The notes below the pieces were generated by a model. That model was not told where the DNA came from. It worked only from the letters and a program-made list of their open reading frames with translations, and searched no databases. Positions 36,028-43,754 of a stretch of DNA of 64,000 nt are shown one piece after another. Every line of letters starts with the position of its first letter. The first letter of the stretch is position 1. This DNA is from Nocardia elegans NBRC 108235. GTDB lineage: Bacteria > Actinomycetota > Actinomycetes > Mycobacteriales > Mycobacteriaceae. A program made the position numbers and the translations under genes. The DNA lies in the NCBI RefSeq assembly GCF_001612845.1, contig NZ_BDBF01000002.1, forward strand, positions 1 to 64,000, written 5' to 3'.

Positions 36028-38076
36028 TCAGGTCGCCGGGAATCCCAGCTTGTCGAAGAAGGCCCGGTTGCGCTCGGTCGCGGCGTTCAACAATTTGTCG
36101 AACGAAATGACTTCGACGTACGCACGGGCTGCAGGGTTGTAACCGAAGTAGCCCATGCCGTCCTGCGTGGGTTGCAGCCCCGCGTTGTCGCACCTGTCCT
36201 TCATCGTCGCCGTCAGATCGGCGATGACGTAGCAGAAAGCCGGCAAGTTCTCCGAATTCGGAATGGGACGGCCCGCAGCAGTCGTCACTCCGCCCTTCCG
36301 GATCCGCTTCACATAGTCGAGCGACTGATGGATCGGGTCCTTACCTTCTGCGGCGTCGTTGCGCATCGGCCGTTTGATCTCGACGACAACGATCGACGAC
36401 AGCGGCATCGTCGATCCGCTCGCGGTGAGTACCGGGACGTCCGGACCGATCCGTCTGGTGGAGACGATGTCCGGCTCCTTCGTCGACTCCGAGCCGGTGA
36501 TCGGCATGGCCTTCAACGTCTTGTCGGATGCGAGGTAGTCGTGGAACGCGAGCCGCTCGTCGATGATCCACAGATTCGCGGCGTCGGTGCCGATCTCGTT
36601 CGAGTCGGTCCGCATCGGCATCAGCAGTGAATGGATGGCATCCTCGCGGACATATTTCCCGTCGTCATTCAGTTTGATGAACCTGTCCAGGAAATCGAGG
36701 ATGACCCTGCGGCGTGCGACGTACGCCGCGAGATCGGACTTGTTGATGTCATCGATGGTCTGCAGGCACTTGGCCAATTCTTCGTCGTAGTTCTCCGGCA
36801 CGGTCGAACCGGTTTCCGCGAAGAGTCGCTGGCCTTGCGCGAGGGTATTCGTTTCCAGCTCTTGCAATTTCCGGTGCAGCAGTTGCTCCAGCTCGGAGTC
36901 CTTCATCGAGGGGTCCACCGTGACGCCAAGCTCCTGTAGCCGCGCCAAGACCGGCCGGTATCGCGGCGCGCGAGTGCTCACGAACTCCTCGACCCGGACC
37001 TTGCTTTCACTGTGGGCTGTCGCCAGCGGACCGGCCAGGATCCGTTCGACCTCGGACACAACAGCCGACCTGATGTCGTCCAGGCATATGTCGTCTCCGA
37101 GGGTGCCGTCCGGTCGATCTGTGTCGATGTCGAACGCCGTCCGGTCGGAGCGCACATTGTTGTCCAGGAAATTCGAGGTCAGGTAGCAGACATAGGTGAA
37201 TTCGATTCCGGCGTCGTCCTTCAATCTCCCGTGCAGACCGGCTACCTTGCCAGTCAGGTTGTCCTCGAACACGACGCGGTTCGCCGCACACCAGTTCAGC
37301 CGTGGTTTCAGATTCCGGTTGGGGGACTTCAGGCACAGGCTCGTCAGGTCGAACTTCTCGCCCTTCACCTCGATCTGCACCGGGTCGTAATCCGAAAGCG
37401 CGAAGTCGCGCATGAGATCCCGGAGATGAATCGTTTCGTCACCGTCGGCTATCGACACCTCCGGCGCACCGCCGGGGCGTAGATAGTACCAGATGCAGTG
37501 TTCGAACACTTCCCGGGCAATGATGGCAACAGTCTTCGGCGCACTGCGTTCGAAGGGCCTTCCGAACCCGCTGAGGTGTACACGGCTGCCGACCTCCGTA
37601 CATCCGATGGGCACATCGTCGTGCTCGACTCCACGCTCCACCGAGAACCGGAATCCCACATCCTCGGTCCGATCGCTCCCCGGAACCGCATAGGTGCTGC
37701 GCACGAAAACCTTGTCGAAAGCCTTGAGCCACAACAACCTACCGACACCGCGGCAACCGAGACTCGCCTTGTGATCGCTGTCCAACGTTTCGAACGATGC
37801 CACGTTCTCCGGTGTGAACCCGATGCCGTTGTCCTCGACCACGAACCCGACAATCGGCTTCAGCGCACGCCCCGAACTACCCAGCCCAAGATCGAACTCT
37901 CCTTGATCACTGCGCTGAATCGTGACTCTCAGACGACCGCGCGACACGTCCGTCTTGAAGCGAGCATCGATCGCCTGCAAGCCGTTCACTATCGCCTCCA
38001 GCAGCGGCAAGAGCGAATGACTCTTGGGGAGGCTGGTATTGCGCACCCGCCCGGCGAGTGACGTTGTCAGCGCCAT
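36028..38076 (-). CDS. GHKL (Hsp90/MORC-type) ATPase fused to PD-(D/E)XK nuclease
   Basis: The intact 682-residue protein has an N-terminal GHKL ATPase domain. The N box LLEAIVNGLQAID gives E27 and N31, the G1 box VEDNGIGF gives D82 and G84/G86, and the G2 box LGCRGVGR covers 107-113. A transducer-like domain and a helical region (about 330-500) follow. The C-terminus carries a nuclease core: PD at 535-536, then 30 residues later VVVEIKRP with E566 and K568, the classic PD-(D/E)XK arrangement. No membrane helix is seen. Comparable MORC/MutL-like ATPases with fused endonucleases are known from prokaryotic restriction loci. With hsdR debris downstream and an Ltp protein upstream, a phage- or plasmid-defence role is likely but inferred. 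GC and codon use are milder than its neighbours, with TTG- and AAG-rich stretches, suggesting transfer. Confidence 0.82.
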   Translation of the reverse strand: MALTTSLAGRVRNTSLPKSHSLLPLLEAIVNGLQAIDARFKTDVSRGRLRVTIQRSDQGEFDLGLGSSGRALKPIVGFVVEDNGIGFTPENVASFETLDSDHKASLGCRGVGRLLWLKAFDKVFVRSTYAVPGSDRTEDVGFRFSVERGVEHDDVPIGCTEVGSRVHLSGFGRPFERSAPKTVAIIAREVFEHCIWYYLRPGGAPEVSIADGDETIHLRDLMRDFALSDYDPVQIEVKGEKFDLTSLCLKSPNRNLKPRLNWCAANRVVFEDNLTGKVAGLHGRLKDDAGIEFTYVCYLTSNFLDNNVRSDRTAFDIDTDRPDGTLGDDICLDDIRSAVVSEVERILAGPLATAHSESKVRVEEFVSTRAPRYRPVLARLQELGVTVDPSMKDSELEQLLHRKLQELETNTLAQGQRLFAETGSTVPENYDEELAKCLQTIDDINKSDLAAYVARRRVILDFLDRFIKLNDDGKYVREDAIHSLLMPMRTDSNEIGTDAANLWIIDERLAFHDYLASDKTLKAMPITGSESTKEPDIVSTRRIGPDVPVLTASGSTMPLSSIVVVEIKRPMRNDAAEGKDPIHQSLDYVKRIRKGGVTTAAGRPIPNSENLPAFCYVIADLTATMKDRCDNAGLQPTQDGMGYFGYNPAARAYVEVISFDKLLNAATERNRAFFDKLGFPAT

Positions 38077-38339
38077 CGTGCCCTCGTCTCCTGACTCGAA
38101 GTCCCACCCACGCGATGTCCGAAAAAATCACGGCCGATCGGCATCAGACGCACCGACTACCCACACGCGGACCGATCGATGTTCATCGGCCCGTAGCGAT
38201 CCCGCCGCAGCCATCATCCTACGTGCCCAATTGTCGGTCGAATGGCCGAAATCTGTCGTTGCTGCCCGCCATACTGAATGGCTCTCGCATGCGCGGGACG
38301 CGCGTCGGCGACGACGCACCATCTTGACAGGAGCACGAA

Positions 38340-38939
38340 ATGACCGAGCAGTTCCCCGCCCAGCAGCCCACCCTGCCGTCGGCCGCGCCCGCGCCGACGA
38401 AGCGGAAGACGTGGCGGTGGGTGGCCGGTGCCATTGTTCTGGTTCCAGCCCTTGCCGCCGCTTTCGGCGGGGGAAACATCGAAAAGACCAGCGCGGCTTC
38501 ACCGAACGGTAGTTCCACAGTTGCGATCGCCGCCGCGCCTGCCGCACCTGCATGGGACAACGCGTCGGCAACAACCGACGTTGCCGTAGTGACCACTGCG
38601 GCACCCGCTCACGCAATCGCGGTCGCATTCTCCCCGGCCAAGCAGCAGCAGCCCAGTTCCGGTCAGCGCAACGCCACCCGCGCAGCCAAGCGGTACCTCG
38701 AGTACGCGGGCTTCTCCCGCAGCGGTCTGATCAAGCAGCTCGAATACGACGGTTACTCCACAGAGGACGCGACGTTCGCGGTGGACAGCCTGAACACGGA
38801 CTGGAACGAGCAGGCCGCGCGGTGTGCCAAGAAGTATCTCGATTACACGTCGTTCTCGCGGTCCGGACTCATCGATCAGCTGGTGTACGACGGATTCACC
38901 CATGAGCAGGCCGAGTACGGAGCCAATGCTGCTTACTGA
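38340..38939 (+). CDS. Ltp-family membrane protein (superinfection-exclusion type)
   Basis: The 199-residue protein has a Pro-rich cytosolic start, one membrane helix (about 26-45, WVAGAIVLVPALAAAFGG), an Ala/Thr/Ser-rich linker and two 43-residue repeats. The repeats read RAAKRYLEYAGFSRSGLIKQLEYDGYSTEDATFAVDSL and CAKKYLDYTSFSRSGLIDQLVYDGFTHEQAEYGAN. This is the helix-turn-helix-like tandem unit of Ltp, the streptococcal prophage lipoprotein that blocks phage DNA injection. Here the anchor is a helix without lipobox, so the repeats should face outward. ATG 38340 has AGGAG 7 bases upstream. It is divergent from the ATPase-nuclease gene. Many chromosomal homologues have unknown function. Confidence 0.82.
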   Translation: MTEQFPAQQPTLPSAAPAPTKRKTWRWVAGAIVLVPALAAAFGGGNIEKTSAASPNGSSTVAIAAAPAAPAWDNASATTDVAVVTTAAPAHAIAVAFSPAKQQQPSSGQRNATRAAKRYLEYAGFSRSGLIKQLEYDGYSTEDATFAVDSLNTDWNEQAARCAKKYLDYTSFSRSGLIDQLVYDGFTHEQAEYGANAAY

Positions 38940-39183
38940 CAGACTCTTACGACGATAGTCGTGCACACCACCTTGCTGTCCGGCCAGACGGCAAGGGGAT
39001 CGGACGGCAGCACCTCCGATGGCTGTGCCAGCGTCCCAGCGTGCCCGGTCGACGTGGTAACCCTGGTCTCGCTGCTGTCCGTCCGGCTGACCGGCCCCGC
39101 GCCCGCGTCCAGCTCCCTGGAGGGCACGCCGATCCGAATCCACTGCGGCACAGAGCTTTCATCCTGCTAGATGCTCATGGGCG

Positions 39184-39480
39184 CTAATCCGGCGGGGGCA
39201 GTAATGGCCCGAGTGGGCCGAGGTCGATGTTGAGGTCTTCGGGGGTGAGGCCGAAGTGTTCGCGCAATTCCTCCATGCGCTGTTCGAGCAGCATCAGGGT
39301 GGTTCCGATGCGTTCGACCTGGGTGTCGGTGAGGTCGCCGGCGTCCACGCGGCGCAGCGCCTGGCGCTCCATCAGCTGACGCAGCAACTCCACCAGAGTG
39401 AGCACGAGGGTGACCAAGCCGCGCTCGACGGATTCCGGGTCGGTGTCGATACGCGGTGGGATACCGCCGAATTCAGTCAT
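39184..39480 (-). CDS. gvpK: Gas vesicle protein GvpK
   Basis: The 98-residue protein reads PPRIDTDPESVERGLVTLVLTLVELLRQLMERQALRRVDAGDLTDTQVERIGTTLMLLEQRMEELREHFGLTPEDLNIDLGPLG, an almost textbook GvpK. GvpK is required for gas-vesicle assembly as a minor or accessory component. The ATG lies 8 bases inside the end of gvpS, so it is translationally coupled. It is the last gene of the minus-strand operon. Confidence 0.93.
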   Translation of the reverse strand: MTEFGGIPPRIDTDPESVERGLVTLVLTLVELLRQLMERQALRRVDAGDLTDTQVERIGTTLMLLEQRMEELREHFGLTPEDLNIDLGPLGPLLPPPD

Positions 39481-39709
39481 CGCCGTGCTTGTCGGGTGAC
39501 GCGGACAAGGCCGGCGGAAACAGGGTGCTGATCGAGGAGATGAGGGCGCGCAGGGAGATCTGCACCAGATCCACATCGGCGATGGCGAGTCGGATGTCGC
39601 CGGTGATGATGACACCGCCTGCCAGCACCCGGTCCAGGAGGTCCACCAGCGCGATACGCCGCTCGGTGTCGACGGCGCTATGGGGCGGTGACGTGCCGGC
39701 GCGCGTCAT
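39473..39709 (-). CDS. gvpS: GvpA-family minor protein GvpS
   Basis: From ATG 39709 the 78-residue product contains RRIALVDLLDRVLAGGVIITGDIRLAIADVDLVQISLRALISSISTL. This is the GvpA fold (helix-strand-strand-helix) in the form called GvpS in Streptomyces clusters gvpOAFGYZJLS K. GvpA-like minor proteins probably shape the vesicle tips or seed assembly. It overlaps gvpL upstream by four bases and gvpK downstream by eight. Confidence 0.88.
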   Translation of the reverse strand: MTRAGTSPPHSAVDTERRIALVDLLDRVLAGGVIITGDIRLAIADVDLVQISLRALISSISTLFPPALSASPDKHGDD

Positions 39710-40494
39710 GTCGGCTCGCGTTGCACGCCCGCGAACGAATACGGTGGCCACGGGCCGGTGAGTTCGAGCCGGATACCGGGAAATTCGGCGCCGAGCGCGT
39801 TCACGGTCGCCGTGAAGTCCTCGGTCCGGTCGTCGTCGACGAGGTAGGTGCCGTTGAGCACCATCCAGTCGCGCCGGCCGCTCACCGCCGGATCGGTCAG
39901 CGGCTGACAACGTCCGGCCGCGGCCCGCCGCAGCAACCGCGCGTGCACCTGTGCCGCCCGCTCGGCCGCATCGCGTTCGACGGTCTCCTGCGCGGACAAT
40001 TGCGCGCGCCGCCGCGCCAGATACGCCGCGCCTGGCGTCATCGCGTCGGCGTCGGCCTTGGCCTCGGCCACGGCGGCGGTGAGGGTGGCGCGGTCACCGT
40101 ACGCGCGCACTCCCCACTCGGTGCGCCCGCTCACCAATTCCAGCGCGGCGACGAAATCCGCTCGCCGTTCGTCGAGCAGCTCGCGCACCCGCTCGTCGTC
40201 GCGAAAGACGGTGGCCAGCCGCAACGGTACGGCCGGGCCGCGGCGCACCACGGCCGAGACGACCGCGTCGTGTGCCCGCGCGGTCGCCTCCAGCCAGTCC
40301 AGATCCTCGAAGTTCCGGCGCAGCGGCTCCTCGCCGAACACGTCCAGCGGCACCGAGCCGACGATCGCGGTGAGATCGCTGGAAACGATCGTCCGCACCG
40401 GCTCCCCCGCGACTCCGGTAGGCGCGGCGGTTTCCGCCTCCTCGTCGCTGTGGGGCGCGACCGCGTACAGCCAGACCAGGCAACGACCCGTCAC
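39706..40494 (-). CDS. gvpL: Gas vesicle protein GvpL/GvpF family
   Basis: The 262-residue GvpL/F protein starts MTGRCLVWLYAVAP and contains the conserved AHDAVVSAVVRRGPAVPLRLATVFRDDERVRELLDERR and DWMVLNGTYLVDDDRTEDFTATVNALGAEFPGIRLELTGPWPPYSF. These proteins coat or chaperone the nascent vesicle. It is the second family member in the cluster (the other is at 41466-42230). Overlaps of ATGA type join it to gvpJ and gvpS. Confidence 0.93.
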   Translation of the reverse strand: MTGRCLVWLYAVAPHSDEEAETAAPTGVAGEPVRTIVSSDLTAIVGSVPLDVFGEEPLRRNFEDLDWLEATARAHDAVVSAVVRRGPAVPLRLATVFRDDERVRELLDERRADFVAALELVSGRTEWGVRAYGDRATLTAAVAEAKADADAMTPGAAYLARRRAQLSAQETVERDAAERAAQVHARLLRRAAAGRCQPLTDPAVSGRRDWMVLNGTYLVDDDRTEDFTATVNALGAEFPGIRLELTGPWPPYSFAGVQREPT

Positions 40495-40886
40495 GATCGC
40501 TCTTTCCTCGACTCGCGCCCACGCTCGATAGGCTGCCGGCGTTCGTTCGCCGCCTCCAATTGGGCGATCCGCTCGCGCAACTCCCGGTTCTCGATTTCCA
40601 GGTCGCTGTCCTGCTTTTCCAGCGTATGAGCCTTACTGCTGAGCCAGGGATCGGTCTCCCACCAGTCGATGCCCACCGCCTTGGCCGTCTCCAGGGACGC
40701 GACCACCAGCCGCAACTTGATGGTGAGCAATTCGATGTCGAGGAGATTCACCTGGATATCGCCCGCGATCACCAACCCCTTGTCGAGGACTCGCTCCAGG
40801 ATGTCGGCGAGATTGGTGGAGTGCCCTCCCCCACCCCCGCCCCCGTAGGGCTGCGGCGGGTACGACTCGCCTCCGACCACCGTCAT
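40491..40886 (-). CDS. gvpJ: GvpA-family protein GvpJ with Gly-rich leader
   Basis: The 131-residue product has a leader MTVVGGESYPPQPYGGGGGGGH, then the GvpA core NLADILERVLDKGLVIAGDIQVNLLDIELLTIKLRLVVASLETAKAVGIDWW. A charged coiled-coil tail (LEKQDSDLEIENRELRERIAQLEAANE) follows. The WETDPWL sequence after the core is typical of GvpJ. The poly-Gly leader resembles that of gvpA here and is not a usual GvpJ feature. It overlaps gvpO and gvpL by four bases each. Confidence 0.92.
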   Translation of the reverse strand: MTVVGGESYPPQPYGGGGGGGHSTNLADILERVLDKGLVIAGDIQVNLLDIELLTIKLRLVVASLETAKAVGIDWWETDPWLSSKAHTLEKQDSDLEIENRELRERIAQLEAANERRQPIERGRESRKERS

Positions 40887-41215
40887 CGCTGCCCCCTCGT
40901 GCCGATGTCGGTGCTGCCGCGGATGTAGCGCTTGGTTCTGCGGTAGGCCAGCAGGTTCTCGTCGAAATCGATCTCCACCTGATAGAGCGCCATGATGTCC
41001 GCCGACGAGGGGATCCGGCGATCCTCGAGCACCTCGATCTCCACCAGCCAGCCGTCGTCGGTCGGCTCCACGCTCGTGACGCCCTGGAGGGGGTGCGACG
41101 TCAGTTCCGCGAGACATTCGACCGCCACCCCGGCGGCCTGCGCCGCGGTCAGGGGCGGTTGTTCGTCCGATGCCTGGGCATCGTTGGAAATGGTGTCGCG
41201 GGCCACGGGAGTCAC
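40883..41215 (-). CDS. gvpO: Gas vesicle protein GvpO
   Basis: The 110-residue protein has the GvpO core PLTAAQAAGVAVECLAELTSHPLQGVTSVEPTDDGWLVEIEVLEDRRIPSSADIMALYQVEIDFDENLLAYRRTKRYIRG. In haloarchaea GvpO influences gvp gene expression; in Actinobacteria it is an obligate cluster member. In Streptomyces it heads the operon, whereas here it lies between gvpG and gvpJ. The ATGA overlap couples it to gvpJ. Confidence 0.93.
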   Translation of the reverse strand: MTPVARDTISNDAQASDEQPPLTAAQAAGVAVECLAELTSHPLQGVTSVEPTDDGWLVEIEVLEDRRIPSSADIMALYQVEIDFDENLLAYRRTKRYIRGSTDIGTRGQR

Positions 41216-41234
41216 TTCTTCCGGTCGGTCGGAC

Positions 41235-41462
41235 CTACCTCGGACCGGTCATCCGATTCAGGATCTCTTGCTGCGCTTGCGCGGCCTCCTCCGCGGACAG
41301 CTCGCCGGCGGCCGCGGCACGGTCGATGTCCTCGAGCTCGCGCCGCAACCGCACGGGATCGTGCATTTGCTGTTCGACCTGCTCCTGGATCAATTCACTC
41401 AGCCAGATCACGCCACGAACCGGCGCGGCGGGGAGCAGGAGTATCGAAGAGAACAGACCCAT
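41235..41462 (-). CDS. gvpG: Gas vesicle protein GvpG
   Basis: The 75-residue protein starts MGLFSSILLLPAAPVRGVIWLSELIQEQVEQQMHDP and ends in a helical AGELSAEEAAQAQQEILNRM, the standard GvpG pattern. GvpG is an accessory assembly protein that associates with GvpF/L. It begins three bases after gvpF, so it belongs to the same transcript. Confidence 0.93.
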   Translation of the reverse strand: MGLFSSILLLPAAPVRGVIWLSELIQEQVEQQMHDPVRLRRELEDIDRAAAAGELSAEEAAQAQQEILNRMTGPR

Positions 41463-41465
41463 GCC

Positions 41466-42230
41466 TCACCCCTCCGGTGCTCGCTTCGTCACGAAGTCGT
41501 AGGCCGCCATCGGCCCGAGCAGACTCAACTCCACCCGGCCGTCCCAGTCCGACATGAGCCGGCGCAACAACTCCTCCAGCTCGTCCTGGCGGGCCGTTTC
41601 GATCAGTGCCGCGAGGTGAACGGCATCCTCTTCGTGGGTGGGGTCGCGCAGGTTCACCATCGCCTCGAGTTTCTCGAGTTCGGAAGCCACTGTGCGGGTG
41701 TCCTCGGCTCGCTTCGTCTCGATGGCTTGGTTGATCATCTCGCCCAGCATGATTCGCTCGTTGCGGGTCGCATCCTCCGATTTCCCACGGATCTCGTCTC
41801 GGAGGCGGGCGGCGTCGGCATTCTCGTCGAGCAGTTCGCGCAGAATCGCGTCCTCGACGTAACGGCCTCTGATGACGAACTGCACCCGTCCCTCGAGTTC
41901 CACCAGGGCCGCGTGGAATTCGTCCTCGTTCGCCTCGAGCAGTTCACTTTCCACCGCATCGGTATCGGTCATGACCGCGCCGAACCGCAGCGGCAACACG
42001 GGAGCCACCACCGCGGACCCGTCGAGCAGTTTCTCGTGGGCGGTGAGGTCCTGAGGTGTGCCCAGGGGCCGATCGGAGGAGAGCGGACTGACCAGCGCGG
42101 CGATGTCGCCGTGCCGCACGACCGCGACCTCACCCGGTGGATCGCCGACTCCGGTGGCATGCGGCTGCGGCTCGACGTCGGCGGGCACGATGCCGTAGAC
42201 ATAGACGGCTGTGGCATCGGCAGCCATCAT
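41466..42230 (-). CDS. gvpF: Gas vesicle protein GvpF/GvpL family
   Basis: The 254-residue protein opens [14 protein letters not shown] and contains [61 protein letters not shown] and the closing [17 protein letters not shown]. This is the two-domain GvpF/L fold. GvpF binds GvpA and prevents its aggregation during vesicle assembly. It directly follows gvpA with a four-base overlap, which supports a GvpA chaperone role. Confidence 0.93.
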   Translation of the reverse strand: MMAADATAVYVYGIVPADVEPQPHATGVGDPPGEVAVVRHGDIAALVSPLSSDRPLGTPQDLTAHEKLLDGSAVVAPVLPLRFGAVMTDTDAVESELLEANEDEFHAALVELEGRVQFVIRGRYVEDAILRELLDENADAARLRDEIRGKSEDATRNERIMLGEMINQAIETKRAEDTRTVASELEKLEAMVNLRDPTHEEDAVHLAALIETARQDELEELLRRLMSDWDGRVELSLLGPMAAYDFVTKRAPEG

Positions 42231-42640
42231 CGCTCCTCTCGCTTGGAGGGCCGGTGCACCGTCTGCCGCTTCTCCTGCACGTCGCCGAGAAAGTCCGCGA
42301 CCTTCTGGCCGGCCGCGTCGAGTGCGCCCTTCGTCTTGTGCTTGGCCGCGCCTTCGGTGACGTCGCCTACGATGTCGGTGATGCCCTTCGGCTCACTGGT
42401 CGAGATCTCGAGCCGGTTCACCGCTTCGGCGAACCGCAGATATGTGTCGACACTGGCGACCACGACGCGCGCGTCGATGGTCACCAATTCGATGCCCACC
42501 AGCGACACCCGGGCGAACGCGTCGATCACCAGGCCTTTGTCGAGAATGGTGTCGATTACATCGGCCAGGCTGGACGAATTCGGCCGGGCCATCGTGCCGG
42601 CTCCACCTCCGCCGCCGCCTCCCGCGGGTTCGATCGTCAT
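42227..42640 (-). CDS. gvpA: Gas vesicle structural protein GvpA with extended ends
   Basis: The GvpA core [58 protein letters not shown] spans about residues 22-80 of 137. GvpA forms the ribbed shell. Unusual additions are a Gly-rich leader ([20 protein letters not shown]) and a charged tail of about 57 residues ([46 protein letters not shown]). An internal ATG at the MARP position could give a normal-length start. However, ATG 42640 has GGAGGAG 7 bases upstream and overlaps the preceding stop (ATGA), so I prefer it. Confidence 0.92.
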   Translation of the reverse strand: MTIEPAGGGGGGGAGTMARPNSSSLADVIDTILDKGLVIDAFARVSLVGIELVTIDARVVVASVDTYLRFAEAVNRLEISTSEPKGITDIVGDVTEGAAKHKTKGALDAAGQKVADFLGDVQEKRQTVHRPSKREER

Positions 42641-43749
42641 CTTCTTGCTCCTCCGCTCACACGTGGGCGGCGAGTGACCGAGCTCTTGCGGGCGGCCGTT
42701 CGGCGGCGAGGCGGCTCCGGTTCTTCCTCCTCGTCCCGATCGCTACGATCCCGGTCCTGCTCGTCGTGCTCGTCTTCCTCGTCTTCTTCTGCCTCATCCG
42801 GTTCTTCGTCGTCGAACGCTTCCTCGTCGGCGTTGTCCTCGTCGTGGTCTTCCTCGTCATGGTCTTCCTCGGCGTGGTCTTCCTCGGCGTGGTCTTCCTC
42901 GGCGGCGTTCTCTTCCTCTTCGCGCTGTCGCGCCGTCTCGTCGTCTTCCACGACCTCGCCGTCGCGGATCTCGCCGTGCCAGCCGACGATGTCGTCGCTG
43001 TGCAGGACCGCATCGGTCATGACATGACGCTGAAAGTGCTTGAGCTCCAACCGGCATCGGCGCCCGGCGGCGCGCCACATATTGGCGGTCTTCTCGAACA
43101 CTCCCTGCGGGTGGTACTCGAGCACCACCAGGATGCGAGTGAGGTTCGGGGTGAGCTCGTAGAAGCCGACGGCACCGTCGATATAGCCCTTGGCGCCCTT
43201 GGAACGCCAGATGATGCGCTCGAACGGAACCTGTTCGATGATCGTGGACTCCCAGGTTCGCCTCGACCAGAACACCTTGCCGGTCCAGCTGAGTTTCTCG
43301 TCGGAGACCTGCTCGACCTGCTCGAGCTTCTTCGTGAATTTCGGGAAGTCCGCGAATTGCGTCCACTGGTCGTAGGCCAGATCGATCGGCACGCCGACGT
43401 CGATCTCCTCGACGATATTGGTCAGCTTCAGCTTCTTTCCGCCGCCGCCTTTGCCACCACCCCCGGTCAGCGAATTCTTGATCGATTCGAACGTCTGCCC
43501 GGCCGAGTGCTTGAGTTTGCTCATACCTCCGCTCATCACGGCCTGCAGTGGGGAAGATCCGCCGGCAAGCTTGTCGACACCGGTCACCGCCGCGAGCAGA
43601 TTTCCTTCACCACCCGCATAGTCGTTCAACCGGCCGGCGGTTTTCGAGACCCTGGCCGAGAGCCCTTCCACCGCGCGTTCGGCCAGCGTCCCCGCGAGGT
43701 TCTGCACCGATTGCTGGAGCGGGCCGGCCTGCTGAGCCGTTTTCGCCAT
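42637..43749 (-). CDS. SRPBCC-domain gas-vesicle cluster protein (GvpZ-like)
   Basis: From ATG 43749 (AGGAGG 8 bases upstream) the product is 370 residues. It has an Ala/Gly-rich N-terminus, then an SRPBCC/polyketide-cyclase lipid-binding domain (about 100-240: [72 protein letters not shown]). A strongly acidic tail follows ([17 protein letters not shown] and 5-residue EEDHA/D repeats), then a basic end ([18 protein letters not shown]). Streptomyces gvp clusters hold a similar SRPBCC gene (gvpZ). The role in vesicle formation is unproven; the charged tails are odd and may mediate protein contacts. Confidence 0.82.
   Translation of the reverse strand: MAKTAQQAGPLQQSVQNLAGTLAERAVEGLSARVSKTAGRLNDYAGGEGNLLAAVTGVDKLAGGSSPLQAVMSGGMSKLKHSAGQTFESIKNSLTGGGGKGGGGKKLKLTNIVEEIDVGVPIDLAYDQWTQFADFPKFTKKLEQVEQVSDEKLSWTGKVFWSRRTWESTIIEQVPFERIIWRSKGAKGYIDGAVGFYELTPNLTRILVVLEYHPQGVFEKTANMWRAAGRRCRLELKHFQRHVMTDAVLHSDDIVGWHGEIRDGEVVEDDETARQREEEENAAEEDHAEEDHAEEDHDEEDHDEDNADEEAFDDEEPDEAEEDEEDEHDEQDRDRSDRDEEEEPEPPRRRTAARKSSVTRRPRVSGGARR
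42844..42903. repeat. Four 15-bp tandem repeats in the SRPBCC gene
   Basis: The unit GTGGTCTTCCTCGGC (plus strand) occurs four times from 42844, with one or two changes in the first two copies. On the coding strand it specifies repeated [10 protein letters not shown] pentapeptides. Unit-number variation would stay in frame. Confidence 0.85.
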
Positions 43750-43754
43750 CGATC

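Noticed and set aside
38940..39183. Plus-strand frame of about 70 codons (38961-39170) between the Ltp and gvpK genes
   Set aside because: It has no good ribosome site and no recognisable pattern, though its TPIRIHCG ending looks protein-like. It may be a remnant, but there is not enough to call a gene.
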